A stretch of 64,000 nucleotides of DNA from Pseudomonas viridiflava (GTDB taxonomy: Bacteria; Pseudomonadota; Gammaproteobacteria; Pseudomonadales; Pseudomonadaceae), in NCBI RefSeq assembly GCF_900601905.1, contig NZ_UWFA01000421.1, positions 1 to 64,000 of the forward strand, in the 5' to 3' direction. Shown here piece after piece: positions 34,260-43,185 of this stretch (position 1 is the first letter of the stretch; every line of letters begins with the position of its first letter). The position numbers and the translations under genes were made by a program. The notes beneath the pieces are model-generated. The model worked only from the letters and a program-made list of their open reading frames with translations, was not told the origin of the DNA and searched no databases.

Positions 34260-35605
34260 TGCAGCGCCTCGGCAAGCTTGCCGTGCAGACCGCCAAAGCC
34301 GCCGTTGCTCATGATCACCACGTGGGTGCCGGGCTGAGCCTGGCTTTTGACCCGGGCGATGATCCCTTCAAGAGAATCACTGACCACCGCTGGCACCGAA
34401 CACTGCGCAGCGGTCGCGGCCAGATCCCAGCCCAGATTGGCCGGGGCATACCACACCACCTGATCAGCCTGCTGCACGCTCTCCGGCAAGCCATCGCGGT
34501 GCGCGCCGAGCTTCATGGAGTTGGAGCGAGGCTCGATGATGGCAATGAGTGGCGCGTCGCCAATCTTCTTGCGCAGGCCATCCAGCGTCGTCGCGATGGC
34601 CGTCGGGTGATGGGCGAAGTCGTCATAGATGGTAATGCCGCGCACCTCGGCGACTTTTTCCATGCGCCGTTTGACGCTCTTGAAAGCGCTCAGGGCTTCG
34701 ACGCCCAACGCTGGCACCACGCCAACATGCCGTGCAGCTGCCAGAGTCGCTAATGCATTGGCCACGTTGTGCTGGCCGGTCATATCCCAATCCACCGTGC
34801 CTTGCACCTGGTCTTCGAAGATCACTTCAAACTGCGAACCGTCGTCGCGCAGCAAACGCGCCTGCCATTGACCGCTCTGGCCGGTGGTCTGCACCGGGGT
34901 CCAGCAACCCATCTGAATGACGCGAGTCAATGCCGGTTCGGTGGTCGGATGAACCACCAGACCTTCGCTCGGGATGGTGCGCACCAAGTGGTGGAACTGA
35001 CGCTCGATGGCGGGCAGATCGGGGAAGATGTCAGCGTGATCGAACTCAAGGTTGTTGAGGATCGCGGTGCGCGGACGGTAGTGCACAAACTTGGAGCGCT
35101 TGTCGAAGAAGGCGCTGTCGTATTCGTCAGCTTCCACGACGAAAAACGGCGTGCCGCCCAGACGCGCAGACACCGCGAAATTCTGCGGCACGCCACCGAT
35201 CAGGAAACCGGGGCTCATGCCCGCGTGCTCCAGCACCCAGGCCAACATGCTGCTGGTGGTGGTCTTGCCGTGCGTACCGGCAACCGCCAGCACCCAGCGA
35301 CCTTGCAGCACGTGGTCGGCCAGCCATTGCGGACCGGACACATACGGCAACCCTTTATTGAGCACGTATTCCACGGCAGGGTTACCACGCGACAGCGCGT
35401 TGCCAATCACCACCAGATCCGGGGCCGGGTCCAGCTGCGCCGGGTCGTAACCCTGCGTCAGCTCAATGCCCTGAGCCTGCAATTGAGTGCTCATCGGCGG
35501 ATAGACATTGGCGTCGGAGCCGGTCACCCGGTGGCCCAACTCTTTGGCGAGCACCGCCAGCGAACCCATGAAAGTGCCGCAAATACCAAGGATATGAATA
35601 TGCAT
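34256..35605 (-). CDS. mpl: UDP-N-acetylmuramate:L-Ala-gamma-D-Glu-meso-DAP ligase Mpl
   Basis: Recycles the tripeptide released from peptidoglycan by joining it to UDP-MurNAc. A 449-residue Mur ligase with the start MHIHILGICGTFMG, the ATP loop GTHGKTTTSSML near residue 115, and NLEFDHADIF. ATG 35605 is preferred over GTG 35611 because AGAGG lies 5 bases upstream. It works in the same cycle as the lytic transglycosylases and carboxypeptidase in this window. Confidence 0.97.
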   Translation of the reverse strand: MHIHILGICGTFMGSLAVLAKELGHRVTGSDANVYPPMSTQLQAQGIELTQGYDPAQLDPAPDLVVIGNALSRGNPAVEYVLNKGLPYVSGPQWLADHVLQGRWVLAVAGTHGKTTTSSMLAWVLEHAGMSPGFLIGGVPQNFAVSARLGGTPFFVVEADEYDSAFFDKRSKFVHYRPRTAILNNLEFDHADIFPDLPAIERQFHHLVRTIPSEGLVVHPTTEPALTRVIQMGCWTPVQTTGQSGQWQARLLRDDGSQFEVIFEDQVQGTVDWDMTGQHNVANALATLAAARHVGVVPALGVEALSAFKSVKRRMEKVAEVRGITIYDDFAHHPTAIATTLDGLRKKIGDAPLIAIIEPRSNSMKLGAHRDGLPESVQQADQVVWYAPANLGWDLAATAAQCSVPAVVSDSLEGIIARVKSQAQPGTHVVIMSNGGFGGLHGKLAEALQ

Positions 35606-35674
35606 GACCACCTCTTAAAACGTCCGCGCAGGTTAGCTCACAGAGGGTCAAATGGCACTTAGTGTTTGGATTCC

Positions 35675-35764
35675 TGTTGGAGCGAGGCTTGCCCGCGAAG
35701 AACGATAACGCGCCATATCTGCCCAACCGCATTGCTCGGTTCGCGGGCAAGCCTCGCTCCAACA
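35675..35764. repeat. REP doublet, GTTGGAGCGAGGCTTGCCCG type
   Basis: Perfect-arm inverted pair (TGTTGGAGCGAGGCTTGCCC then GCGAA) in the divergent mpl/exaC gap, where P. aeruginosa carries a regulator gene (PA4021, from memory). Confidence 0.9.
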
Positions 35765-35867
35765 AAGGCGAATTGCCCCCCTTTGCTCTACGCTTTGAAC
35801 TGGCGCACTATCCCGGAGCGACTTTGACGTCAGCTCTCCCAACAACAAAAAATCAGGAGAAATCACC

Positions 35868-37388
35868 ATGCGTTACGCACATCCCGGTACCGAAGGCGCT
35901 CTGGTCAATTTCAAGGAGCGCTACGGCAATTACATTGGCGGCCAGTTCGTAGAGCCGGTCAAAGGCCAATACTTCACCAACACCTCGCCGATCACCGGCA
36001 AACCCATTGCTGATTTCCCGCGCTCCACAGCCGAAGACATCGAAAAGGCACTGGACGCCGCTCACGCCGCCGCCGACGCCTGGGGCACGACCTCGGTGCA
36101 GAACCGTTCATTGACCCTGCTGAAAATCGCTGATCGCATCGAGCAGAATCTCGAAATCCTGGCGATCACCGAAACCTGGGACAACGGCAAGGCGATTCGT
36201 GAAACCCTCAATGCCGACATCCCGCTGGCAGTCGATCACTTCCGTTATTTCGCCGGTGTGTTGCGCGCGCAGGAAGGCAGCGCCGCCGAGATCGACGGCA
36301 ATACTGTGGCGTATCACATTCACGAACCGCTGGGCGTGGTCGGGCAGATCATCCCGTGGAATTTCCCGATCCTGATGGCCGCCTGGAAACTTGCCCCGGC
36401 GCTGGCCGCAGGTAACTGCATCGTGCTCAAGCCCGCCGAGCAAACGCCGCTGGGCATCAGCGTGCTGATGGAGTTGATCGGCGACCTGCTGCCGCCCGGC
36501 GTGCTCAACGTCGTACAAGGTTATGGCCGCGAAGCGGGTGAGGCACTGGCCAGCAGCAAACGCATCGCCAAGATCGCGTTCACCGGTTCGACGCCCGTGG
36601 GCTCGCACATCATGAAACTGGCCGCCGATAACATTATCCCGTCTACCGTGGAGCTGGGCGGCAAGTCGCCGAACATCTTCTTTGAAGACATCATGAGCGC
36701 CGAGCCCGAGTTCATTGATAAGGCCGCCGAAGGCGTGGTGCTGGCGTTCTTCAACCAGGGCGAAGTCTGCACCTGCCCATCGCGTGCACTGGTTCAGGAG
36801 TCGATTTACCCGCAGTTCATGGAAGCGGTGATGGCCAAAGTCCTGAAAATCAAGCGCGGCGATCCGCTGGACACCGACACCATGATCGGCGCCCAGGCCT
36901 CGCAGCAACAATTCGACAAAATCCTCTCGTACCTGGAAATTGCCCAGGGCGAAGGCGCCGAGCTGTTGACCGGCGGCAAGGTCGAGCAAATGCAGGGCGA
37001 CATGGCGAGCGGTTATTACATCCAGCCGACGCTGCTCAAAGGCAACAACAAGATGCGCGTGTTCCAGGAAGAAATCTTTGGTCCGGTGGTCAGCGTCACC
37101 ACCTTCAAGGATGAAGCCGAGGCGGTAGCGATTGCCAACGATACCGAGTTCGGTCTGGGCGCTGGCCTCTGGACCCGCGACATCAACCGCGCCTACCGCG
37201 TGGGCCGGGCGATCAAGGCCGGTCGGGTGTGGACCAACTGCTACCACTTGTACCCGGCGCACGCAGCGTTCGGTGGCTACAAAAAATCCGGCGTCGGCCG
37301 CGAAACCCACAAAGTCGCGCTTGAACATTACCAACAGACCAAAAACCTGCTGGTGAGCTACGACACTCATCCGTTGGGTTTCTTTTAA
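35868..37388 (+). CDS. exaC: Aldehyde dehydrogenase ExaC-type (acetaldehyde)
   Basis: NAD-dependent aldehyde dehydrogenase of 506 residues. The catalytic Cys is C301 in NQGEVCTCPS and the general base E262 in VELGGKSPN; the cofactor fold includes PWNFPILMAAWKLAPALAAG. ExaC-type enzymes oxidise acetaldehyde, and the neighbouring eutBC encode ethanolamine ammonia-lyase, which produces acetaldehyde, so the pathway fits. The start has AGGAGA upstream. The two genes that usually flank it, a regulator and an ethanolamine permease, are absent. Confidence 0.93.
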   Translation: MRYAHPGTEGALVNFKERYGNYIGGQFVEPVKGQYFTNTSPITGKPIADFPRSTAEDIEKALDAAHAAADAWGTTSVQNRSLTLLKIADRIEQNLEILAITETWDNGKAIRETLNADIPLAVDHFRYFAGVLRAQEGSAAEIDGNTVAYHIHEPLGVVGQIIPWNFPILMAAWKLAPALAAGNCIVLKPAEQTPLGISVLMELIGDLLPPGVLNVVQGYGREAGEALASSKRIAKIAFTGSTPVGSHIMKLAADNIIPSTVELGGKSPNIFFEDIMSAEPEFIDKAAEGVVLAFFNQGEVCTCPSRALVQESIYPQFMEAVMAKVLKIKRGDPLDTDTMIGAQASQQQFDKILSYLEIAQGEGAELLTGGKVEQMQGDMASGYYIQPTLLKGNNKMRVFQEEIFGPVVSVTTFKDEAEAVAIANDTEFGLGAGLWTRDINRAYRVGRAIKAGRVWTNCYHLYPAHAAFGGYKKSGVGRETHKVALEHYQQTKNLLVSYDTHPLGFF

Positions 37389-37400
37389 CACCCTGTCTGC

Positions 37401-37492
37401 CTGTTGGAGCGAGGCTTGCCCGCGAATCAGACGCTGCGGTCCCTCAGATGTACCGCGTAATCGTTCTTCGCGGGCAAGCCTCGCTCCAACAG
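37401..37492. repeat. REP doublet, GTTGGAGCGAGGCTTGCCCG type
   Basis: Inverted pair CTGTTGGAGCGAGGCTTGCC to the mirrored copy ending CCAACAG, 12 bases after exaC, in the place where the permease gene is found in P. aeruginosa. Confidence 0.9.
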
Positions 37493-37642
37493 TGCACCAA
37501 AGGGGTTCACAAACCGTCCTGCTTAGCTGCATCCACGACACACCTCCCCCCGCAATTGGCGACTTCAGCCACGATGGAGTATTAATTGCTTACGTTGCTG
37601 TCCTCTCCCCGGGATTGAACCGGGGCGTCATGGAGATTGTGT

Positions 37643-39037
37643 ATGGCAAGCTTTTCCCATTCTGTCGGGGCGCAGACTTATCGCTTCGACAGCCTCAAGG
37701 ACGTCATGGCCAAGGCCAGTCCCGCACGTTCCGGGGATTTTCTCGCAGGCGTTGCCGCGCAAAACGATGCCGAGCGGGTTGCCGCGCAGATGGCACTGGC
37801 GAATATCCCGCTCAAGCACTTTCTCGAAGAAGCGCTGATCCCGTATGAGCAGGACGAAGTCACCCGGCTGATCATCGACAGCCACGACAAACTGGCGTTC
37901 GCCCCGGTCAGCCACCTGACCGTCGGCGGCTTCCGCGACTGGCTGCTCAGCGACCATGCCGACGAAATCAGCCTGCGCGCGCTGGCTCCCGGCCTGACGC
38001 CGGAAATGGCCGCCGCCGTGTCGAAAATCATGCGCGTGCAGGACCTGGTGCTGGTGGCGCAGAAAATTCGTGTAGTCACAAAATTTCGCGGCACCCTGGG
38101 CCTGCGCGGTCGCCTGTCGACCCGCCTGCAACCCAACCACCCCACCGATGATCCATCCGGCATTGCCGCAAGCATTCTCGACGGCCTGCTGTATGGCAAC
38201 GGTGATGCCATGATCGGCATCAACCCCGCCACCGACAGCACCTCGTCGATCGCGGCGTTGCTGGAAATGGTCGATGCCATCATTCAGCGCTACGACATCC
38301 CGACGCAAGCCTGCGTCCTGACCCACGTCACCACTTCGATTGAGGTGATCAACCGGGGCGTGCCCGTGGACCTGGTGTTTCAGTCGATTACCGGGACCGA
38401 GGCGGCCAATGCCAGCTTCGGCATCAATCTGAACCTGTTGCAGGAGGGCTATGAAGCGGGCCTGAGCCTGAATCGCGGCACGCTTGGGCAGAACCTGATG
38501 TATTTCGAGACCGGCCAGGGCAGCGCGCTTTCCGCCAACGCCCATCACGGCCTTGATCAACAGACCTGCGAAACCCGCGCCTACGCTGTGGCGCGGCACT
38601 TCAAGCCGTTTCTGGTCAATACCGTGGTCGGCTTCATTGGTCCGGAGTATCTGTACAACGGCAAGCAGATCATCCGCGCCGGGCTGGAAGACCACTTCTG
38701 CGGCAAGCTGCTGGGCGTGCCCATGGGTTGCGACATTTGCTATACCAACCACGCCGAAGCCGATCAGGACGACATGGACACCCTACTGACCCTGCTGGGC
38801 GTGGCCGGTATCAACTTCATCATGGGCATCCCAGGTTCCGACGACATCATGCTCAATTACCAGACCACTTCGTTCCACGACGCGCTCTACGCCCGACAAA
38901 CCCTGGGGCTGCGCGCCGCGCCGGAATACGAAGCGTGGCTGGAGAAGATGGGCATCTTCACCCAGGCCGATGGCCATGTACGCTTTGGTGACAGCCTGCC
39001 GCCCGCTTTCCGCCATGCCCTGGCGAATTTGTCATGA
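37643..39037 (+). CDS. eutB: Ethanolamine ammonia-lyase large subunit EutB
   Basis: Catalytic subunit of the adenosylcobalamin-dependent enzyme that splits ethanolamine to acetaldehyde and ammonia. The 464-residue protein shows the TIM-barrel sequences GLRGRLSTRLQPNHPTDD, SITGTEAANASFG and VPMGCDICYTNHAEADQDDM. ATG 37643 has GGAG 7 bases upstream. It overlaps eutC by 4 bases. No microcompartment (eutKLMNS) genes are near, so this is the short non-compartment form. Confidence 0.97.
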   Translation: MASFSHSVGAQTYRFDSLKDVMAKASPARSGDFLAGVAAQNDAERVAAQMALANIPLKHFLEEALIPYEQDEVTRLIIDSHDKLAFAPVSHLTVGGFRDWLLSDHADEISLRALAPGLTPEMAAAVSKIMRVQDLVLVAQKIRVVTKFRGTLGLRGRLSTRLQPNHPTDDPSGIAASILDGLLYGNGDAMIGINPATDSTSSIAALLEMVDAIIQRYDIPTQACVLTHVTTSIEVINRGVPVDLVFQSITGTEAANASFGINLNLLQEGYEAGLSLNRGTLGQNLMYFETGQGSALSANAHHGLDQQTCETRAYAVARHFKPFLVNTVVGFIGPEYLYNGKQIIRAGLEDHFCGKLLGVPMGCDICYTNHAEADQDDMDTLLTLLGVAGINFIMGIPGSDDIMLNYQTTSFHDALYARQTLGLRAAPEYEAWLEKMGIFTQADGHVRFGDSLPPAFRHALANLS

Positions 39038-39888
39038 CGGACGAAATCATGAACGAGCCGATGCCTGATCCCGCGCCGCAAGGCACCCCCAATCCGTGGC
39101 TGGAACTGCGCCGCCTGACGCCGGCGCGTATTGCCCTGGGCCGAACCGGCACCAGCCTGCCGACCGCCGCGCAGCTGGATTTTCAACTGGCTCACGCCCA
39201 GGCCCGGGATGCCGTGCATCTGCCGTTCGATCACAGCGCGTTGAGCGGACAACTGAATGCCAAGGGCCGGGAAAGCTTGCTGCTGCACAGCGCCGCTGCA
39301 GATCGAGACAGCTATCTGCAACGCCCGGACAAGGGTCGTCGCCTGGACGAAACTTCGGCGCAAGCGCTGCGCGACTACGCTATCGCGCATCCTGGCGGCG
39401 TCGATGTCGCCGTGGTGGTCGCCGACGGCCTTTCTTCGCTGGCTGTGCATCGGCATACCTTGCCGTTCCTGCAGCGCATGGAAGAGCTGGTGGCCGCACA
39501 AGGCTGGACGCTGTCGCCGGTGATCCTGGTGGAACAGGGGCGCGTCGCCATTGGTGATGAAATCGGCGAACTGCTGGGCGCGAAGATGTCAGTGGTGCTG
39601 ATCGGTGAACGTCCGGGCCTGAGCTCACCGGACAGTCTGGGGTTGTATTTCACGTACGGCCCGAAGGTAGGACTGAATGACGCCCACCGCAACTGCATCT
39701 CGAACGTGCGACTTGAAGGCCTGAGTTACGGGATGGCCGCTCATCGTCTGCTTTACTTGATGCAGGAAGCCTGCAAGCGGCAGCTGTCGGGGGTCAATCT
39801 CAAGGACGAAGCGCAACTGCTCAGCCTTGATGCTGACGAGCCGCTCAACACTGGAGGCAATTTTCTGCTTGCTGGCCCCTCGGACTGA
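39034..39888 (+). CDS. eutC: Ethanolamine ammonia-lyase small subunit EutC
   Basis: Small subunit that contributes to adenosylcobalamin binding. The 284-residue protein shows ARIALGRTGTSLPTAAQLDF, VVVADGLSSLAV, and GERPGLSSPDSLGLYFTYGP. The ATG overlaps the eutB stop (ATGA). The pathway then passes acetaldehyde to ExaC. Vitamin B12 supply genes are not in this window. Confidence 0.97.
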   Translation: MTDEIMNEPMPDPAPQGTPNPWLELRRLTPARIALGRTGTSLPTAAQLDFQLAHAQARDAVHLPFDHSALSGQLNAKGRESLLLHSAAADRDSYLQRPDKGRRLDETSAQALRDYAIAHPGGVDVAVVVADGLSSLAVHRHTLPFLQRMEELVAAQGWTLSPVILVEQGRVAIGDEIGELLGAKMSVVLIGERPGLSSPDSLGLYFTYGPKVGLNDAHRNCISNVRLEGLSYGMAAHRLLYLMQEACKRQLSGVNLKDEAQLLSLDADEPLNTGGNFLLAGPSD

Positions 39889-39992
39889 TCATTAGATTGT
39901 GCTTTCTAAACCCATCCGACAGCATCGGGTCGCACGCTTGAATAGCTGCTTGCACCGTTCGTCGCTAGCCATCATGAAGTTGAGGCCCAACC

Positions 39993-40451
39993 ATGCGGAT
40001 CATTAAAGCCACACTGGAACACCTGGACCTGCTGGCACCGCTATTCGTCAAGTATCGCGAGTTTTATGGCGAACTGCCCTATCCGGATTCTTCGCGTGAT
40101 TTTCTGGAAAAACGCCTGAGCCGGGATGAGTCCGTGATCTACCTGGCTATGCCGGTGGACGATGACAAAAAGCTGCTCGGGTTCTGCCAGCTGTATCCGA
40201 GCTATTCGTCGCTGTCACTGAAACGCGTGTGGATCCTCAATGACATCTACGTCGCCGAAGATGCCCGCCGCCAGCTGGTGGCGGACCATCTGATGCGTAC
40301 GGCAAAGAAGATGGCCAAAGAAACCCAGGCGGTACGCATGCGCGTCTCGACCAGCAGCAACAACGAAGTCGCGCACAAGGTCTACGAATCGATCGGGTTC
40401 CGGGAAGATACCCAGTTCAAGAACTATGTTTTGCCGATCAACGAGGATTGA
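39993..40451 (+). CDS. GNAT family N-acetyltransferase
   Basis: A 152-residue GNAT-fold protein: RIIKATLEHLDLLAPLFVKY at the start, LGFCQLYPSYSSLSLKRVW in the middle strands, LNDIYVAEDARRQLVADHL around the acetyl-CoA loop, and NEVAHKVYESIGF at the end. It probably acetylates a small molecule or protein N terminus; the substrate is unknown. The gene stands alone downstream of eutC. Confidence 0.88.
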   Translation: MRIIKATLEHLDLLAPLFVKYREFYGELPYPDSSRDFLEKRLSRDESVIYLAMPVDDDKKLLGFCQLYPSYSSLSLKRVWILNDIYVAEDARRQLVADHLMRTAKKMAKETQAVRMRVSTSSNNEVAHKVYESIGFREDTQFKNYVLPINED

Positions 40452-40521
40452 AGCGCATGCTTGCCGGGTCGTGTTAAAACACCCACCAGGCCTCATCTGT
40501 TCCACACCGCTGTGATTCCCG

Positions 40522-40545
40522 GTGGGACCGGCTTCAGCCGGGAGA
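40522..40545. repeat. Solitary REP half, GGTGGGACCGGCTTCAGCCG type
   Basis: A single core GGTGGGACCGGCTTCAGCCG plus GGAG with no inverted partner nearby. It matches the subtype of the doublet at 212. Confidence 0.75.
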
Positions 40546-40643
40546 GCCTTCAGGGGCAGGCGGTAGCGTGGACGGCAGCACCTGTGTAACCCATGAACTG
40601 GCCCCTTGGCGAATCAATGCGCTCTGCGCTGGCATTCTCCTTC

Positions 40644-40649
40644 TATAAT
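40644..40649 (+). promoter_or_regulatory. Candidate -10 box for dedA
   Basis: A perfect TATAAT 72 bases before the dedA ATG. There is no clear -35 at the right distance, so confidence is low. Confidence 0.35.
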
Positions 40650-40721
40650 CGCGCCGCAACATCCTCAAGTAGTTAACTCCGCACGCGACCCGGTTCTGGG
40701 TCTGCGCTATTGGTGCCTTAC

Positions 40722-41369
40722 ATGGATTTCAACCCGCTCGACCTTATCCTGCACCTGGACGTCTACCTGGACTTACTGGTTACCAACTACGGAACCTGGG
40801 TTTACGCGATCCTGTTTCTGGTGATTTTCTGCGAAACCGGCCTGGTCGTGATGCCGTTCCTGCCCGGTGACTCGTTGCTCTTCATCGCTGGCGCAGTCGC
40901 AGCTGGCGGTGGCATGGATCCGGTGCTGCTTGCCGGGCTGTTGATGGCCGCCGCGATCATCGGCGACAGCACCAACTACATTGTCGGGCGGACTGCGGGT
41001 GAGAAGCTGTTCCGCAACCCGGACTCGAAGATCTTCCGCCGCGATTACTTGATGCGCACCCACGAATTCTACGACCGCCATGGCGGCAAGACCGTGACCC
41101 TGGCGCGTTTTCTGCCGATCATCCGCACCTTCGCGCCTTTTGTGGCGGGCATCGGGCGCATGCATTACCCGCGCTTTCTGGGTTTTAGCGTGCTGGGCTC
41201 GATACTGTGGGTCGGCAGTCTGGTGACCCTCGGCTACTTCTTCGGCAATGTGCCGTTCATCAAAAAGAACCTGTCGCTGCTGGTCCTGGCGATTATCGTG
41301 CTGTCCTTGTTGCCAATGATCATCAGCGTGGTGCGTGGGCGCATGGCGCGTTCGGTCAGCGTGCGCTGA
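40722..41369 (+). CDS. DedA family membrane protein
   Basis: A 215-residue DedA protein with FCETGLVVMPFLPGDSLLF, GDSTNYIVGRTAGEKLF and the RFLPIIRTFAPFVAGIG stretch. Family members translocate undecaprenyl phosphate or other lipids. ATG 40722 (MDFNPLDLIL) is preferred to TTG 40710. This is the second DedA domain in the window after the fusion at 26895. mtfA follows 3 bases later. Confidence 0.93.
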   Translation: MDFNPLDLILHLDVYLDLLVTNYGTWVYAILFLVIFCETGLVVMPFLPGDSLLFIAGAVAAGGGMDPVLLAGLLMAAAIIGDSTNYIVGRTAGEKLFRNPDSKIFRRDYLMRTHEFYDRHGGKTVTLARFLPIIRTFAPFVAGIGRMHYPRFLGFSVLGSILWVGSLVTLGYFFGNVPFIKKNLSLLVLAIIVLSLLPMIISVVRGRMARSVSVR

Positions 41370-41372
41370 TCG

Positions 41373-42185
41373 ATGTGGTCGTTCAGCCACTGGCGTCGGC
41401 ACCGCAGGCTCGCGAAAAACCCGGTCGCACCCGAGCTGTGGCAGCGGGTGCGCCAGCGGCTGCCGATCCTCGACGGCCTGAGTGCCGAACAGGACGCCCT
41501 GCTGCTGGAAAACAGCGTGCTGTTCCTGCAGGACAAGCACATCAGCAGCTTGCCGGGCGTCGAGCTCGACGATGAGCAGCGTCTGCACCTGGCCGCCCAG
41601 GCGCAACTGCCGCTGCTCAATCTCGGCGACCTGAACTGGTATCAGGGCTTTCACGAGTTGGTGATCTACCCCGACGACTTCGTCAGCCCCCAGCGCCACC
41701 GCGACCCCAGTGGTATCGAACACGAATGGGACGGCGAACACAGCGGCGAAGCCTGGCAGCAGGGCCCGGTGATTCTCGCCCTGCCCGGCGTACTGTCCAG
41801 CGGCGACTGGGACGCCTACAATCTGGTGATCCACGAGCTGGCGCACAAGCTCGACATGCTCAACGGCGACGCCAATGGCCTGCCTCCGCTGCACAGCGAC
41901 ATGCGGGTCAGCGAGTGGGCCAGCGTGATGCAGCACGCCTACGACGACCTGAACCGCCAGCTGGACGAACACCCCGACGCCGAAACCGTGATAGACCCTT
42001 ACGCAGCCGAGGACCCGGCCGAGTTCTTCGCCGTGACCAGCGAGTATTTCTTCAGCGCCCCGGACGTGCTCGCCGAGGTTTACCCGGCCGTGTACCAGCA
42101 GCTCAAAGCCTTCTACCGTCAGGACCCGCTCAACCGGCTGCAAACCCTGCATCGTGATGAACCTTCCTACCAGAATCGGGACTAA
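41373..42185 (+). CDS. mtfA: M90-type zinc metallopeptidase MtfA
   Basis: A 270-residue cytosolic metallopeptidase with the HEXXH motif H154-ELA-H158 (VIHELAHKLD) and the later ED/EFF segment DPAEFFAVTSEYFF that supplies the third zinc ligand. In E. coli MtfA binds the regulator Mlc and controls ptsG; Pseudomonas lacks that circuit in the same form, so the target here is unknown. It starts 3 bases after dedA. Confidence 0.92.
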   Translation: MWSFSHWRRHRRLAKNPVAPELWQRVRQRLPILDGLSAEQDALLLENSVLFLQDKHISSLPGVELDDEQRLHLAAQAQLPLLNLGDLNWYQGFHELVIYPDDFVSPQRHRDPSGIEHEWDGEHSGEAWQQGPVILALPGVLSSGDWDAYNLVIHELAHKLDMLNGDANGLPPLHSDMRVSEWASVMQHAYDDLNRQLDEHPDAETVIDPYAAEDPAEFFAVTSEYFFSAPDVLAEVYPAVYQQLKAFYRQDPLNRLQTLHRDEPSYQNRD

Positions 42186-42196
42186 CGCCTGCAGCC

Positions 42197-42234
42197 TGCC
42201 ACGCGTGGCAACACCATCAGAATATGCCTATAAT
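42197..42234 (+). promoter_or_regulatory. Probable ppa promoter with overlapping 14-bp palindrome
   Basis: TATAAT at 42229-42234 lies 62 bases before the ppa ATG. A TGGCAA at 42206-42211 is a poor -35 at 17 bases spacing. The -35 overlaps the perfect palindrome TGCCACGCGTGGCA (42197-42210), which could be an operator or the tail hairpin of mtfA. Confidence 0.5.
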
Positions 42235-42296
42235 CCGGCCCACTTTTTGGCGTAACCAGCCAAAGCCGTCTGGTCAATCAAGGGGGGCAATGCCCA

Positions 42297-42824
42297 ATGA
42301 GCTACAGCAAGATTCCGGCGGGTAAAGACCTGCCGAACGACATCTACGTCGCGATCGAAATTCCGGCCAACCACGCGCCGATCAAATACGAAATCGACAA
42401 AGATTCCGATTGCCTGTTCGTTGACCGCTTCATGGCAACGCCGATGTTCTACCCGGCCAACTATGGCTTCATCCCCAACACCCTGGCTGACGACGGTGAT
42501 CCCCTCGACGTGCTGGTTGTGACTCCTTACCCGGTGTCGCCTGGTTCGGTAATCCGCGCCCGTCCGGTCGGCATTCTGCACATGACCGACGACGGCGGCG
42601 GCGATGCCAAAGTCATCGCAGTGCCACACGACAAGCTGTCCCAGCTGTACGTCGACGTGAAGGAATACACCGACCTGCCTCCACTGCTGCTGGAGCAGAT
42701 CAAGCACTTCTTCGAGAACTACAAAGACCTCGAAAAAGGCAAATGGGTGAAGATTGAAGGTTGGGGCGATGCTGAAGCGGCTCGCACCGAGATTCTGAAA
42801 TCGGTGGCCGCCTACAAAGGCTGA
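42297..42824 (+). CDS. ppa: Inorganic pyrophosphatase
   Basis: Hydrolyses pyrophosphate to drive biosynthetic reactions. A 175-residue type I enzyme with the family motif DGDPLDVLV (metal-binding Asp residues) and NHAPIKYEIDKDS near the N terminus. It has its own promoter and a strong terminator right after it, so it is monocistronic. Confidence 0.98.
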   Translation: MSYSKIPAGKDLPNDIYVAIEIPANHAPIKYEIDKDSDCLFVDRFMATPMFYPANYGFIPNTLADDGDPLDVLVVTPYPVSPGSVIRARPVGILHMTDDGGGDAKVIAVPHDKLSQLYVDVKEYTDLPPLLLEQIKHFFENYKDLEKGKWVKIEGWGDAEAARTEILKSVAAYKG

Positions 42825-42840
42825 TCGATAGCAGCGTTCA

Positions 42841-42877
42841 AAGAGGGGTATCTGTCAGCAGATACCCCTTTTTTTAT
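42841..42877 (+). terminator. Intrinsic terminator after ppa
   Basis: An 11-bp perfect stem AGGGGTATCTG with CAGATACCCCT around loop TCAG, followed by a run of eight T. Confidence 0.95.
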
Positions 42878-43185
42878 TATCCACTGCTGACTTTAACGTC
42901 GTGGCCGAAACGCTTTATTGAAGTGCGCAAGGCAACAATAAAATTTTTATTAAACAATGGTTGAATAATCAACTTACCTGTCAAGAGTGGCTAAACAAGT
43001 CGTTACCCCTGGGTTAACGGCTTAAACATCCGACCACTGTTTACCCACACTTCATGTATTACGGAATAAGGCTACAGACCACGGGAAATCACGTAATCCA
43101 TCAGGGCAGCCGACAATTGGAACAATCACTCATTTGAACACCTCGTTTATTTAAACAAGCTTCCGAGCGCCGTAAACTCGTTGCC
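42878..43185. other. AT-rich intergenic region before the repressor gene
   Basis: About 310 bases, clearly richer in A and T than the neighbours. No gene is recognised. Near its end lies GTTTATTTAAAC (43145-43156), two 5-base arms in inverted orientation 30 bases before the repressor ATG, which is a candidate autoregulatory operator or part of the promoter. Confidence 0.45.

Noticed and set aside
35765..35867. A sigma-54 (-24/-12) promoter before exaC
   Set aside because: TGGCGC is present, but the required GC element at the right spacing is not. No other match was found in this gap or before eutB.
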